A stretch of DNA of 42,394 bases from an alpha proteobacterium SCGC AAA028-C07 (GCA_000419465.1 ATTB01000006.1:1-42394), one strand, 5' to 3'; counted from the stretch's first letter, positions 11,983 through 20,428 are shown. The notes: generated from the letters alone by a model not told the origin. Program-made: numbers and translations.

Positions 11983-13118
11983 TAGTTTTTAACCTCACTT
12001 TTTTTTGACTGAGTGTCAGTATTCTTTTTTAATTCTGGTAAAGACAAGTAGGGTACAACGCCTGAGCCTGACTGCTTATCAATTATAATTTTGTTAACAC
12101 CTGACAAAACTTTTTCCATAGTCTCAAGATACATTCTTTCTTGGGTTACAGTTTTTGCTTTTGCATACTCATTATATATAGCAATAAATCGACTAGCCTC
12201 TCCTTCTGCTTGAGCAACTACTTCTTTTTTATAACCTTCTGCTTCTTGAACAATTTTAGCGGCCTCTCCTCTAGCTCTTGGAATTATGTCGTTCGCGTAA
12301 GCCTCGGCTTCATTTTGCGCTCTCTCTTTATCTGCTTTTGCTGCCTGAACATCTCTAAAAGAATCAATTACTTGTGCCGGTGGATCTGATTTTTGTGCTT
12401 GTACTTGGGTAATATCAACTCCACTATTATAAGAGTCTAAAATTTGTTGCATTATTTTTTGAACTTCAATTTCTATTTCCGCTCTACCTTGCGTTAAAAT
12501 TGTTTGAATTTTTTTTCTGGCAATAACCTCTCGCATTGCAGTTTCAGCAACAACTTTAATTGTTCCAATTGGATCTTGAATATTAAACAGATACTTACTT
12601 GCATCTTTTATCACCCAAAAAACAGAATAATTAATATCAACTATATTTTCATCTCCCGTTAACATTGCGCTTTCTTCTTTAATATCGCCTATTGCCCCTC
12701 TGCTTCCTTCATTTGATGATCTAAAACCAACATCAATTCTATTTACCCTGGAAACTTTCGGTGTCATCACAGACTCAATTGGAAACGGCAGATGATAATT
12801 TAATCCTGGTTGAGTCATGTTAGTATATTTTCCAAATCTTAAAACAACTCCTTGTTCGTCTGCATCAACTCTATAAAATCCACTTAAAGCCCAAACAGCA
12901 ATTGCTCCTATTATAAAAAGAGTAATTGGTTTTTTTACATCTGGAGTTTTTGAAGAACCACCAAACATATTTTTTAAACCGTCTTGAAATTTTTTTGCTA
13001 AATCCTCCATGTCGTCAGGAGTATTCGAGCTTGGTTGCTTATTATTTTTATTAGGTGCACCCCAAGGAGATTCTTTTTTTAAGATATCTTTAGTATTGTT
13101 AGTCTCAATTAATGACAT
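11982..13118 (-). CDS. hflK: HflK, stomatin/prohibitin-family modulator of FtsH
   Basis: A 378-residue protein with a cytoplasmic N-terminus rich in Gly, Pro and Asn ('KKESPWGAPNKNNKQ'), one membrane helix at about 64-81, then a band-7 domain and a long charged Ala/Glu helix (about 255-330). Those features fit HflK rather than HflC. HflK and HflC form a large periplasmic assembly around FtsH. It is first in hflK-hflC-DUF2065-protease. Divergent from mrp, so promoters for both are expected in 13119-13189. Confidence 0.94.
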   Translation of the reverse strand: MSLIETNNTKDILKKESPWGAPNKNNKQPSSNTPDDMEDLAKKFQDGLKNMFGGSSKTPDVKKPITLFIIGAIAVWALSGFYRVDADEQGVVLRFGKYTNMTQPGLNYHLPFPIESVMTPKVSRVNRIDVGFRSSNEGSRGAIGDIKEESAMLTGDENIVDINYSVFWVIKDASKYLFNIQDPIGTIKVVAETAMREVIARKKIQTILTQGRAEIEIEVQKIMQQILDSYNSGVDITQVQAQKSDPPAQVIDSFRDVQAAKADKERAQNEAEAYANDIIPRARGEAAKIVQEAEGYKKEVVAQAEGEASRFIAIYNEYAKAKTVTQERMYLETMEKVLSGVNKIIIDKQSGSGVVPYLSLPELKKNTDTQSKKSEVKN

Positions 13119-13189
13119 ATTATTTTAAAAATAATCCTATTTAATATAGGTATAAATGGTTATTTAAAAGAAAATTACAATGTGCCAAA

Positions 13190-14023
13190 ATGACTGAAAA
13201 AGAAGCAAATCTTAGTAAGAATTTTATGGATCAAATTTCTCCTAAAACTCAATTTAAAAAGAATAAAATAAATGGAATAAAAAAAATTATTGCAATTTCA
13301 AGTGGCAAAGGTGGTGTTGGAAAATCAACAATTGCGGTGAACCTTGCAATCGCTCTTAAAAATTTAAAATATAATGTTGGTATTTTAGACGCTGATATTT
13401 ATGGTCCTTCTGTTCCTAAAATGATGGGTATTTCAGAAAAGCCAAAAAGTGAGGATGGTGTAAATTTAATTCCTATTAAAAAATTTGACCTCCAATGTAT
13501 GTCCATTGGATTCATGGTCTCAGAAGAAACTCCTATGATCTGGAGGGGCCCAATGGTTGCGAGCACTATAAAAACTTTCACTAATAAAGTTTTATGGGAT
13601 AATGTTGATTTTTTAATTATTGATATGCCTCCTGGAACTGGCGATGCTCTTTTAACTTTTTCTCAAGAGATAGATATCGACGGCGCTATCATCGTTACAA
13701 CCCCTCAAGATATTGCAATCATTGATGTGAAAAGAGGAATTGAAATGTTTAAAAGAACGAATGTTAAAATATTAGGTATTATTGAAAATATGACAAGTTT
13801 TACATCGGATGATGGGGTTGAACATTTTATATTTGGAAAAGATGGCGGAAAAAATATAGCAAGTAAATTTAATATTGATCTTTTAGGACAAATTCCGATT
13901 AATATTAATCTTAGAAAAAACTCAGATGAAGGATCGCCTTTTGTCGATCAATTTAAAGATCATCAAGTTTCAAAACTCTTCTTAGAAATTTCAAATAAAA
14001 TTACAAAATTATTAAATAACTAA
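13190..14023 (+). CDS. mrp: Mrp/ApbC-family P-loop ATPase, iron-sulfur cluster carrier
   Basis: A 277-residue deviant Walker A ATPase: '[11 protein letters not shown]' at 37-47, '[14 protein letters not shown]' and '[12 protein letters not shown]'. Mrp/Nbp35 proteins carry Fe-S clusters to client enzymes. Two family features are absent: the N-terminal MIP18/DUF59 domain (the P-loop starts near residue 38 rather than ~105) and the C-terminal CxxC that bridges the cluster in many homologues (here '[15 protein letters not shown]'). The latter loss is known among alphaproteobacterial Mrp proteins. ATG 13190 is chosen because it opens the frame soon after the promoter gap. Its stop overlaps thyX's end by 4 bp. 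Confidence 0.9.
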   Translation: MTEKEANLSKNFMDQISPKTQFKKNKINGIKKIIAISSGKGGVGKSTIAVNLAIALKNLKYNVGILDADIYGPSVPKMMGISEKPKSEDGVNLIPIKKFDLQCMSIGFMVSEETPMIWRGPMVASTIKTFTNKVLWDNVDFLIIDMPPGTGDALLTFSQEIDIDGAIIVTTPQDIAIIDVKRGIEMFKRTNVKILGIIENMTSFTSDDGVEHFIFGKDGGKNIASKFNIDLLGQIPININLRKNSDEGSPFVDQFKDHQVSKLFLEISNKITKLLNN

Positions 14024-14970
14024 ATAACTATAAGATTTTTTTTATCTATTACTTCCATTAATTCGTTCCACTCTCTTTTACTAAGTCCAGAATCTTCATA
14101 TACAACTTTATTTCCATTAATCATAGATTTTACAATTTTTAATCCTTTTGATGATAAATGAGCAGCTCCAACTCTATAATCCAAAAACGCTGCATGGGTG
14201 ATTGGGACCCATTTTTTAACTGTTTCTAACATTTTCTCTGCATAAACTCTAATTTCATACTGTGCATGACTATCTCCTCTTAAAAATAAAAAATTCATGA
14301 GATTTAAAAGATCCGTTTTCCAATACCATTGAGTATATGAGTTTAATGTTAAATTCATTCTTGCAAGTTCTCTGGCTAGACCAGATTTTTTTTCATCAAT
14401 AACTGTTCCATCAAATCTTTCATTCAACATTTTTTCATAATTATCATAAGTTCTTACTGCATCATCTTTTAAAATTTTAAGAACTTCATCTGCTTGTTGA
14501 CCCGTAATCAGTTCACCTCGACCTTGCCGATTATTAGTAGCTTGTGCAGATAATTGCTCTTTTGCAGGAATGTAAAACTCTTTATCTAATATAGAGTATC
14601 TTGCTGAGTACTCGTTTACATTGGCAGTTCTATGTCTAATCCATTGTCTTGCTATAAAAATTGGAAGCTTTACGTGATACTTGATCTCACACATTTCAAA
14701 TGGAGTGCTATGCCAATGCCTCATTAAATATCTTATTAAACCTTCATCCGTTGAGACTTTTTTAGTTCCTTTTCCATAAGAAACTCTTGCAGATTGGACA
14801 ATTGAACTATCATCCCCCATATAATCTATGACTCTTATAAATCCATGATCTAGAACTGGAATTGCTTCATAAAGAACCTTTTCAAGTTCAGGAGAGGTTA
14901 CTCTTTTTGTAGAATTACTTTGCGATTGTTGTTCTTGAATTTCTTTTTTTTGTTCAGAAGTTAGTTCCAT
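14020..14970 (-). CDS. thyX: flavin-dependent thymidylate synthase
   Basis: A 316-residue FAD-dependent thymidylate synthase making dTMP from dUMP with methylenetetrahydrofolate and NADPH. The ThyX signature RHR-x7-S is complete: R112-H113-R114 and S122 in '[11 protein letters not shown]'. '[11 protein letters not shown]'-type FAD-binding sequence appears as '[14 protein letters not shown]' at 55-68. There is a Gln/Ser-rich N-terminal extension of about 25 residues before the fold. No thyA is seen in the window. It is convergent with mrp. Confidence 0.96.
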   Translation of the reverse strand: MELTSEQKKEIQEQQSQSNSTKRVTSPELEKVLYEAIPVLDHGFIRVIDYMGDDSSIVQSARVSYGKGTKKVSTDEGLIRYLMRHWHSTPFEMCEIKYHVKLPIFIARQWIRHRTANVNEYSARYSILDKEFYIPAKEQLSAQATNNRQGRGELITGQQADEVLKILKDDAVRTYDNYEKMLNERFDGTVIDEKKSGLARELARMNLTLNSYTQWYWKTDLLNLMNFLFLRGDSHAQYEIRVYAEKMLETVKKWVPITHAAFLDYRVGAAHLSSKGLKIVKSMINGNKVVYEDSGLSKREWNELMEVIDKKNLIVI

Positions 14971-15211
14971 TGTCTTAGAAAAGCTTAGATTTTAAATATA
15001 TCTTTAATTTAGCGATTCAAAGTCTTATATTATTAATGTTGGTTTTCCAACTATGACGATAAACGAGATTCGTAATAAACATTGAGGACCAGGGGGCGGT
15101 ACCCTGCACCTCCACCAATTTCAACTTATGGGGGTGAAATAGAATCGACTAGTGTCTAAAGGCTTTTCTTTCGTCCGGTATAGTACCACCGTAAAGGACT
15201 AAAATATAAAC

Positions 15212-15241
15212 GCAAATGATAAATTTGCTCTCGCTGCCTAA
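15212..15241 (+). other. tmRNA proteolysis tag reading frame (ANDKFALAA-stop)
   Basis: Codons GCA AAT GAT AAA TTT GCT CTC GCT GCC TAA encode ANDKFALAA. With the alanine carried by the tmRNA the peptide would be AANDKFALAA. The A-N-D start and hydrophobic A-L-A-A end are the usual ClpXP/SspB-type degron features. It is shorter than the common alphaproteobacterial tag, which typically has an acidic middle segment. Confidence 0.9.
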
Positions 15242-15262
15242 TTAATTTATTAATTAGATAAG

Positions 15263-15298
15263 CACGGTCTGGGGCACCGGGTAACAGAACGCCCCACT
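15263..15298 (+). repeat. attachment-site copy 1 (left), within the 3' end of ssrA
   Basis: This 36-bp sequence recurs at 17544-17579 with two mismatches; the last 28 bp are identical. It covers the GGGGC/GCCCC stem at the end of the ssrA coding piece. tmRNA genes are well-known integration targets, and an integrase remnant starts 88 bp downstream. It is inferred to be attL of an integrated element; after this copy the T-run found after copy 2 is replaced by 'ATAGATTC'. Confidence 0.88.
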
Positions 15299-15354
15299 AT
15301 AGATTCGAATAGACCGCAGAATCAAATACGTTTTCTTAAAATATTTTCCTTCGA

Positions 15355-15375
15355 CACAACTGTGACACAACTGAA
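15355..15375 (+). repeat. tandem 10-bp direct repeats upstream of the integrase remnant
   Basis: GACACAACTG occurs at 15355-15364 and again at 15366-15375, one base apart, so the period of 11 is one helical turn. Such same-face repeats between an att core and its integrase gene are what integrase arm-type or excisionase sites look like. The second copy also overlaps the possible GTG start of the integrase remnant. The role is inference. Confidence 0.4.
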
Positions 15376-15385
15376 AAGGAAAGTT

Positions 15386-15469
15386 ATGGCAACAATTAGA
15401 AAACGACTTGGTAAATGGCAAGCACAGATAAGAAGAAAAATTATCCAAATATTATATATCCTAACATAA
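15386..15469 (+). pseudogene. truncated tyrosine recombinase (integrase), N-terminal remnant
   Basis: A 27-codon frame with a good ribosome site (AAAGGAAAG, 5-13 bases upstream) begins 'MATIRKRLGKWQAQIRRK', which matches the arm-DNA-binding start of phage-type tyrosine integrases in proteobacteria (M-A-[ST]-I-R-K-R-x-x-K-W-Q-A-x-[IV]-R-R-K). After that lysine the similarity ends, and the frame closes 10 codons on. An in-frame GTG at 15362 is an alternative start. The catalytic domain is absent from the window, so the ancestral integrase was lost by deletion. Its place just inside the left att copy is where such integrases usually sit. Confidence 0.75.
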
Positions 15470-15496
15470 AATAAGAACTTATAATCTGATTTTGTT

Positions 15497-17302
15497 TCAA
15501 TTTTTAAAATTTGAAATTATTTTATTTAAAATCAACTCTGAACCAGAAATACTCAAATGTATATTATCTAAATACATAGCATTATTAAAACCAATATTCA
15601 TTTTACAAATTTTGGAAGGGCAAATTACATTGGTTATGTCTATAAAAACCACATGACTATTCTTAAAGAATTTCTTAAGTGAATTTATTCTATCGAAATG
15701 TTCTTTAGAAACAGTAAAATCGCAATTTCTTTTATAAAAAAAATAACTCTTAAAAACACATTCACCAACACTAAACGGAGCGCTAGGCGTGGGTCCAATA
15801 ACATAAACATCTTTGTGGCTTAATAGTTGCAATAAATTTTTAAACGAAGTCTTAAAAATATTATCATCCATTTCTTTAGAAAATGGCGACGATATAACTA
15901 CTTTTGTAATTGAATTACTGTTATTAATAGTTTTAACGGCTTGTTCATAAAAATCTTTACAAGATATACTATTAACATCTTTTACTTCATCAACGAAACC
16001 GATCGCGCAACTATCTAGGGTTAACTGGACTACCTTGAAATTCTTATCTTTTCTTAAACCATTAACATAAACCATTGCGTAACTATTTCCCAAAACGGCA
16101 AGATTTGGTGAATCGCCTTCAGAGCATGTTTCATTAATAATTGTATTGCCATTACAATTTAAACCCCAGCCATTATTTTGTTGTAGATTTGAAAAAATTA
16201 CAGATCTATTGGGGAAACCGTTATTTTTATGTCCTAAAATTCCTAGGCAAGTTAATAAACTACCCACGATTAAAGAAATGATCAATAATACTTTTAATGA
16301 AATACTCTTTCTGAATGGCATTTCTACAAATCGATATGAAAACCAAGAAAGCATTGATAAAAAAAAAATATAAAAGATCAATTGAATTATTTGATCAGAA
16401 ATCATGTAAGAAGAATAAATCTGCAAAGGAACATGCCACAAATAAATTGAATAGCTAGCTATACCAATATTTACAAATATTTTATTGCCTAAAAGTTTAG
16501 CAACCACTGTGCCTTTGTTGCCATACAATATTATTAACATCGCACCGATTATCGGAACCAATGTAAATACGCTTGGAAATGGAGTGAACTGATCATAAAA
16601 AAAAAATGAAAAAAATATCAAAGCCATTCCTAGTATCGAAAATATATTGCTAGATTTAATGTTTCGTTTCCAGAGCACAAAGGCCACTATTGATCCAGCA
16701 AATAATTCCCAAATTCTAGAATGTAATAAATAAAAATTTGCCTCAGGATTGTTACCCCGGGTTAATTCACTTATTCCAAAACTAATTGTTGTTAATATTA
16801 CAATTATAAAAAATGCTTTTCTTCTTCCAAAACCCCAAATTAAAATTAAAAATGCTGGAAATAAAAAATAAAACTGCTCTTCTACTCCGAGGCTCCAAGT
16901 GTGAAAAAGTGGGTTTTGCCCCTGTTCCAAACCAAAATAATTATTACCTTTAAGAAAAAGAAGAAAGTTACTAACTGAAAAAATTGAAGCAACAGTATAT
17001 TGTCCAACTACTTTATGAGGTCCGGGAAGAAATATAAACCACGATATTATATAAGTAATAACAAGAACAAAAAAAAGCGCAGGTAATATTCGTCTTGCTC
17101 TTCTTTGATAAAAATAAAGAATATTATTTTTTTTGTTTACAATATCTTCAATAAGAATAGTAGTTATCAAATAACCGCTAATGACAAAAAATATGTCTAC
17201 ACCAACAAAACCGCCACTAAAGAAACCGAATCCAGCGTGCAATAGGACAATTGCAATAACACTAATAGCTCTCAAACCATCTATTTCAGCACGATATACC
17301 AA
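15497..17302 (-). CDS. acyltransferase 3 / SGNH-domain O-acyltransferase (OafA/YrhL-like)
   Basis: A 601-residue membrane protein: an N-terminal acyltransferase-3 domain with about ten to eleven membrane segments ('EIDGLRAISVIAIVLLHAG', H22; 'RRARRILPA' at 67-75), then a periplasmic SGNH domain with S407 in 'LGNSYAM' and D579-H582 in 'LDNIHLS'. Such fusions O-acetylate polysaccharides or other envelope glycans. The start is TTG, with AAGGA 9 bases upstream. It is the only intact gene between the ssrA att copies and points away from the integrase remnant. Its substrate may be the glycan made by the cluster after 25.9 kb; that is inference. Confidence 0.92.
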   Translation of the reverse strand: MVYRAEIDGLRAISVIAIVLLHAGFGFFSGGFVGVDIFFVISGYLITTILIEDIVNKKNNILYFYQRRARRILPALFFVLVITYIISWFIFLPGPHKVVGQYTVASIFSVSNFLLFLKGNNYFGLEQGQNPLFHTWSLGVEEQFYFLFPAFLILIWGFGRRKAFFIIVILTTISFGISELTRGNNPEANFYLLHSRIWELFAGSIVAFVLWKRNIKSSNIFSILGMALIFFSFFFYDQFTPFPSVFTLVPIIGAMLIILYGNKGTVVAKLLGNKIFVNIGIASYSIYLWHVPLQIYSSYMISDQIIQLIFYIFFLSMLSWFSYRFVEMPFRKSISLKVLLIISLIVGSLLTCLGILGHKNNGFPNRSVIFSNLQQNNGWGLNCNGNTIINETCSEGDSPNLAVLGNSYAMVYVNGLRKDKNFKVVQLTLDSCAIGFVDEVKDVNSISCKDFYEQAVKTINNSNSITKVVISSPFSKEMDDNIFKTSFKNLLQLLSHKDVYVIGPTPSAPFSVGECVFKSYFFYKRNCDFTVSKEHFDRINSLKKFFKNSHVVFIDITNVICPSKICKMNIGFNNAMYLDNIHLSISGSELILNKIISNFKN

Positions 17303-17543
17303 GACAAAATCCTTACCTAATTAATGCAATAGTTAATTAACTAATGACGGTTATTATTTTTATTAGAATAAAAGTACATTTAAAACTTATAAATACAAAC
17401 AGTAAATTAAATTTTTAAATTACATTTAAAGTCAATTTTTATTATTGCGCTCAAAAGTAATGCCTAGTATGTTCCTTTAAAAATAAAAACTTAAAGTGTT
17501 TTTATTAAAAAGCACAAAGTTCTAGAAAAAAAAATAATATGTT

Positions 17544-17579
17544 CATGGTCCGGGGCACCGGGTAACAGAACGCCCCACT
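17544..17579 (+). repeat. attachment-site copy 2 (right), directly upstream of grxC
   Basis: Second copy of the 36-bp ssrA-end sequence (two mismatches to 15263-15298). Bounding with copy 1 gives a 2281-bp repeat period. It is inferred to be attR, marking the right edge of the islet. The 240 bp between the acyltransferase start and this repeat have no gene I can recognise and are very AT-rich. Confidence 0.88.
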
Positions 17580-17585
17580 TTTTTT
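17552..17585 (+). terminator. hairpin plus T7, probable original ssrA terminator
   Basis: GGGGC (17552-17556) pairs with GCCCC (17572-17576), followed by AC and seven T residues ending one base before the grxC ATG. This has the layout of an intrinsic terminator, though the 15-base loop is large and the same stem may fold as a tmRNA pseudoknot in the left copy. The left copy lacks the T run, so integration separated ssrA from it. Confidence 0.5.
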
Positions 17586-17846
17586 ATGAAAAAAATTGAA
17601 ATTTATACAACAAATTATTGTCCATTTTGCGTAAAAGCAAAATCATTATTAAAGAAAAAAAATATAAAATTTTCTGAAATTGATGTGTCTAATGATGAAA
17701 CGCTAAGAGAAAAAATGACAACAATGGCAAATGGAGCGAGATCTGTTCCTCAAATATTTGCAGATAATATTCACATTGGTGATTGTGATAAAATTTATAA
17801 GTTAGACCGAGAAAAAAAATTAGATAAATTATTAGGCCTTGAATAA
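17586..17846 (+). CDS. grxC: glutaredoxin 3
   Basis: An 86-residue thioredoxin-fold protein with the active site C12-P-F-C15 in 'TTNYCPFCVKAK', and 'SVPQIFADNIHIGDCD' holding the cis-proline and glutathione-binding Gly-Asp (usually TVPQIFI...GGCDD; here IGDCD). It reduces protein disulfides and mixed disulfides with glutathione in the cytoplasm. No clear Shine-Dalgarno is visible because the T7 tract lies right before the ATG. The ccdA-like gene follows after 7 bp, suggesting a two-gene thiol-redox unit. Confidence 0.93.
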   Translation: MKKIEIYTTNYCPFCVKAKSLLKKKNIKFSEIDVSNDETLREKMTTMANGARSVPQIFADNIHIGDCDKIYKLDREKKLDKLLGLE

Positions 17847-17853
17847 ATCTTAA

Positions 17854-18570
17854 ATGGTCGTATCTCTCTCTATTGCTTTTTTTGCAGGCTTTATAAGTTT
17901 TGTCTCTCCTTGTGTCCTTCCTTTAATCCCTGGTTATGTATCATTTATTTGTGGGACTACTCTCAATGAATTAGATAATAAATCTAAAAATTTTATTTTA
18001 AAAAAATCTATATTCTTTTCACTTGGATTTTCATTAGTATTTATTTCTCTTGGGGCAACCGCAACTTTTATTGGAAGTTTTTTATTACAAAATTCAAAAA
18101 TCTTATCTATTGGATCTGGAGTTATAATTATTTTTTTTGGTATGTATTTATTAGAGCTTATTAAAATAAATTTTTTAAATAAAAATTTTGGAAATTTTAA
18201 TATTCAATACTCAACTAGTTTATTATTTCCATTTTTTGTAGGGGTTGGTTTTGGGTTTGGCTGGACTCCTTGTATTGGACCAATTCTAGGATCCATCCTG
18301 GCTTTTGCATCAATGGAAGACTCAATTTACAAAGGAATTTTACTATTAAGTCTTTATTCCCTAGGTCTTGCGGTTCCTTTTGTACTTTCAAGTCTATTAA
18401 TCAAAAGGTTCTTAATCTTTTCAAAAAGCGCAAAAAATTATTTAATTAATATAAAAAAAATCTCTGGGATTATTTTGATTATAACTGGAATTTTAATTGT
18501 CACTGGAAAATTACAAATTTTAGGATTTTATTTAATTGAATATTTTCCAATTCTTCAAAAACTAGGTTAA
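17854..18570 (+). CDS. CcdA/DsbD-type transmembrane thiol-electron carrier
   Basis: A 238-residue protein with six predicted membrane helices and the paired membrane cysteines of the family: C20 in 'SPCVLPLIPGY' and C140 in 'GWTPCIGPILG'. CcdA moves electrons from cytoplasmic thioredoxin to the periplasm for cytochrome c maturation or disulfide isomerisation. The short length and lack of thioredoxin-like domains fit CcdA rather than full DsbD. It follows grxC on the same strand and ends 2 bp from the convergent dehydrogenase gene. Confidence 0.9.
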   Translation: MVVSLSIAFFAGFISFVSPCVLPLIPGYVSFICGTTLNELDNKSKNFILKKSIFFSLGFSLVFISLGATATFIGSFLLQNSKILSIGSGVIIIFFGMYLLELIKINFLNKNFGNFNIQYSTSLLFPFFVGVGFGFGWTPCIGPILGSILAFASMEDSIYKGILLLSLYSLGLAVPFVLSSLLIKRFLIFSKSAKNYLINIKKISGIILIITGILIVTGKLQILGFYLIEYFPILQKLG

Positions 18571-18572
18571 AA

Positions 18573-19529
18573 TTAATTTAACATCTGGATCACTCTAATG
18601 GGTTTTCCCTCTTTAAATGCTAGTAAATTTTGAGCCATTTGAGTGTAAAAAACTTCATAATTTTCTTTAGTCACATATCCTAAATGCGGCAATAACAGTG
18701 CATTGGGTAAAAATCTAAGTTTATGATTTTCAGGTAGAGGCTCAATATCATAAACGTCCAAACCAGCTCCCATTATTATATTTTTCTCTAATGCATCAAC
18801 CAAATCAAATTCATTTACAATTGTACCTCTTGAAGTATTGATTAAAAAAGCTGTATCTTTCATTAATTCAAAATCTTTTTTAGTAATTAAATTTTTTGTC
18901 CTCTCACTTAATACAGTATGAATTGTAACAATATCCGATTTTTCTAATAACTCTTCTTTTGTCACTGCTAATAATTTATTTTCATTTGCCGTTGAAATTT
19001 TAAGATTTTCACTCCAAGCAATGACATTCATTCCAAATGCTAAAGCAACTTTTGAAACTTGAACTCCAATTTTGCCAAGCCCAATAATCCCTATGGTTTT
19101 GCCTTTTAATTCAAATCCTAAGGTAGTCTGCCAATAACCTTGGTACATATTTTCTGACTCTTCCCTTATATTTCTAACAAGTCCCAAAATTAAAGCCCAT
19201 GTTAATTCTGCAGTAGAATTAGAGCTTGATTCAGTTCCACATATTAAAATTTTTCTCTCTTTTACAGCCAAAAAATCTATGGATTTATTTCTCATTCCAC
19301 TGGTTATAATAAGTTTTAAATTTTTTAAATTTGAAATAATTTTTTTAGTAATTGGAGTTCTTTCTCTCATTACAAGCAAAGCCTCAAAATCTTTTAATTG
19401 TTCTATGGCATGATCTTCATTTTCAAATGGCTGATTAAATACTTGAAAATTAAAATCTTTTTTTAATTTTTCAAAGTTTCCTAAAATCATGGAAACATTT
19501 TGATAGTCATCTAAAATTGCAACTTTCAT
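18573..19529 (-). CDS. D-2-hydroxyacid dehydrogenase family protein
   Basis: A 318-residue NAD(P)-dependent oxidoreductase. The Rossmann motif is 'GIIGLGKIGVQVSK' near 142-155; the catalytic Arg lies in 'INTSRGTIVNE' and the acid/base His in 'LLPHLGYVT'. Like phosphoglycerate dehydrogenase and glyoxylate reductases it has a split catalytic domain around the coenzyme domain, but there is no ACT domain, so serA is unlikely. The substrate is not evident from sequence. It overlaps the start of nothing but its own start overlaps the DMT-transporter stop by 4 bp. Confidence 0.85.
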   Translation of the reverse strand: MKVAILDDYQNVSMILGNFEKLKKDFNFQVFNQPFENEDHAIEQLKDFEALLVMRERTPITKKIISNLKNLKLIITSGMRNKSIDFLAVKERKILICGTESSSNSTAELTWALILGLVRNIREESENMYQGYWQTTLGFELKGKTIGIIGLGKIGVQVSKVALAFGMNVIAWSENLKISTANENKLLAVTKEELLEKSDIVTIHTVLSERTKNLITKKDFELMKDTAFLINTSRGTIVNEFDLVDALEKNIIMGAGLDVYDIEPLPENHKLRFLPNALLLPHLGYVTKENYEVFYTQMAQNLLAFKEGKPIRVIQMLN

Positions 19530-20422
19530 GAAAGTGATTTTTTCCTAGATGATAAGTAAATTCCTAAAATAATTGCAATGGCTCCAAAAATATGAAAATT
19601 CATTAATTTTTCATTTAATAAAAATATGGCCATAAAAGAACTAAACACAGGCATTAAGTGCAAAAATATTCCAGCTCGACTTGGTCCTACAATCAAAACA
19701 GCCTTATTCCAAAAAATGTAAGCACCAAGCCCTGCAAATAAAACCACATAACTGATGATTAAAATAAATGCAAAATTAAATTTTATTAACTCTTGATTAT
19801 TAAATTCAAATAAAAATTGAGGAAATAAAAAAATTAATCCAAGCGTGACGATCACTGAAATAAAAGTTAAATAATTTAATCCAGTTTTATGTGTTTTGAG
19901 CATGGTTGAATAAATAGCCCATGATAACATTGCAACAAGTAACCAAAGATCTCCCTTATTAAGATCTAAATGAATTAGCCTTGAAAATTCCAATTGAGTA
20001 ATAATTATAACAACTCCTGTAATTGATAAAATAAGCCCTAATACTTGATTTAAATTTATTTTTTCAACTCTAAAAATAAAGGAAATAAATATGATTAATA
20101 CTGGAATTGTTGAGATCATCAATGCTCCATTTAGAACTTGAGTAAAATTTAATGAATAATAAACAACAGAATTAAAAATACTAATACTAGTAATAGACAT
20201 TAGTAAGATTGAATAAAATTTTTCTTTAATAATTTTTATATTTAAGAAAATATCCTTAAACGTAAATGGTATTAATATAATCCAAACAATTAACCATCTA
20301 AAAAAGTTTAACGTTAAGGGAGGAACTTGATAAAGTGTTGCAAATTTTCCTACAATAAAATTGCCTGACCAAAAAAAAGCACAAAGAGTTAGCATTAAAT
20401 ATGCTTTAAAATTTGCACTCAT
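19526..20422 (-). CDS. EamA/DMT-superfamily permease (RhaT/YdcZ type)
   Basis: A 298-residue protein with ten predicted membrane helices in two EamA repeats. 'CAFFWSGNFIVGKFA' in helix 1 and 'PVFSSFMAIFLLNEKL' in the ninth segment are typical of each repeat. These transporters usually export amino acids or small metabolites; the substrate cannot be read from sequence. It overlaps the downstream dehydrogenase by 4 bp and is 6 bp after the YdcF-like gene, so a shared transcript is likely. Confidence 0.88.
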   Translation of the reverse strand: MSANFKAYLMLTLCAFFWSGNFIVGKFATLYQVPPLTLNFFRWLIVWIILIPFTFKDIFLNIKIIKEKFYSILLMSITSISIFNSVVYYSLNFTQVLNGALMISTIPVLIIFISFIFRVEKINLNQVLGLILSITGVVIIITQLEFSRLIHLDLNKGDLWLLVAMLSWAIYSTMLKTHKTGLNYLTFISVIVTLGLIFLFPQFLFEFNNQELIKFNFAFILIISYVVLFAGLGAYIFWNKAVLIVGPSRAGIFLHLMPVFSSFMAIFLLNEKLMNFHIFGAIAIILGIYLSSRKKSLS

Positions 20423-20428
20423 TTTATA

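Larger units (their letters stand above)
15036..15298 (+). ncRNA. ssrA: transfer-messenger RNA, circularly permuted two-piece form
   Basis: The acceptor piece comes first: hairpin GTTGG-TTTT-CCAAC (15038-15051), then a T arm with stem CAGGG/CCCTG around a 7-base loop, ending in CACCTCCACCA at 15117. After a 12-base linker the coding piece opens with GGGGGTG (15130-15136), which pairs over 7 bp with CACCTCC; the third pair is G-U, the alanine identity signal. The tag frame is at 15212-15241. The end, 15271-15295, has a GGGGC/GCCCC stem. tmRNA rescues stalled ribosomes. The acceptor-before-coding order is characteristic of alphaproteobacteria. The 5' end and exact 3' processing sites are estimates. 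Confidence 0.93.

Noticed and set aside
15254-15448. 64-codon minus-strand open frame across the ssrA end and the integrase start
   Set aside because: It is antisense to the tmRNA end and the integrase remnant, has many Cys/Ser and no recognisable family; it is a shadow.
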